DNA of 64,000 nucleotides from Aquimonas sp964586455 (GTDB taxonomy: Bacteria; Pseudomonadota; Gammaproteobacteria; Xanthomonadales; Xanthomonadaceae). The number at the start of each line of letters is the position of its first letter. Within the stretch, counting starts at the first letter, position 1. The stretch is from positions 17,450 to 81,449 of the forward strand of contig CAZPHV010000017.1 in assembly GCA_964586455.1 (NCBI GenBank), given 5' to 3'. Both the position numbers and the translations under genes were made by a program. Below the pieces are notes generated by a model. It had not been told where the DNA came from. It saw only the letters and a list, made by a program, of their open reading frames with translations, and made no database searches. Of this stretch, positions 63,967 through 64,000 are shown one piece after another.

Positions 63967-64000
63967 TGAGGTCTCCCCAGTTTTTCTGCGTCACGGCAAG

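Larger units (their letters stand above)
63727..64000. other. Repeat-rich end of window
   Basis: 274 bp without a gene. It carries copies of the GGTGGGCC palindrome or its half at 63725-63740, 63869-63892 and 63951-63966. Confidence 0.5.

Overview
This 64 kb window is GC-rich chromosomal DNA from a gammaproteobacterium, most likely of the order Lysobacterales (Xanthomonadales). Three things point there: a pilG-pilH-pilI-pilJ-pilK-chpA-chpB-chpC cluster divergent from gshB-tonB-algH-ruvX-pyrB, a fused cysNC gene behind cysD, and a secreted protease ending in an IFANGFE-type tail. The species cannot be named from sequence alone.

Bases 1-6517 look like an accessory defence island on the plus strand. 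It holds the 3' part of a type III-like restriction helicase-nuclease, a RhuM-family gene, a primase-helicase of the kind described in TOTE conflict systems, and an AlbA_2/Schlafen-type ATPase carrying a 12-bp in-frame tandem repeat. Several of these genes overlap by 1-4 nt, so they probably act as one operon. The modification gene and the start of the nuclease gene lie outside the window.

Bases 6.6-17 kb are housekeeping genes, mostly on the minus strand: N-formylglutamate deformylase, a DadA-like oxidase, a TraB/GumN protein, a DUF1684 lipoprotein, mutL and a TonB-dependent receptor divergent from glk. Bases 17.3-32.2 kb are one minus-strand type IV pilus chemosensory (Pil-Chp) operon with a strong sigma70-like promoter. 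It encodes a 2416-residue ChpA and an unusually long, 885-residue ChpB. Bases 32.6-36.5 kb hold gshB-tonB and algH-ruvX-pyrB.

Bases 37-56 kb are mixed: an HNH nuclease, an M36 secreted metalloprotease, parE, a VOC protein, a DMT exporter, a GGDEF-EAL protein, a NarL/DesK-type two-component system, an M13 peptidase homologue that has lost its HEXXH site, a beta-CASP RNase, a bacterial voltage-gated sodium channel coupled to a flavoprotein, an amidinotransferase-fold enzyme and an adenylate cyclase-FHA fusion. Bases 56.6-64 kb hold an FMN glutamate-synthase-like protein, tRNA-Leu(UAA), cysD-cysNC, a small membrane protein and a 2-oxoglutarate dioxygenase.

The spacers carry at least four dispersed repeat families: a ~155-bp multi-hairpin element with inverted ends (3 copies), a paired inverted heptamer array (2 copies), a GGTGGGCC/GGCCCACC palindrome (7 copies) and a 133-bp-period direct repeat beside tRNA-Leu. 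The best leads for new biology are the four-gene defence operon, the multi-hairpin repeat, the FDFS-motif linker of ChpB and the dead M13 homologue.
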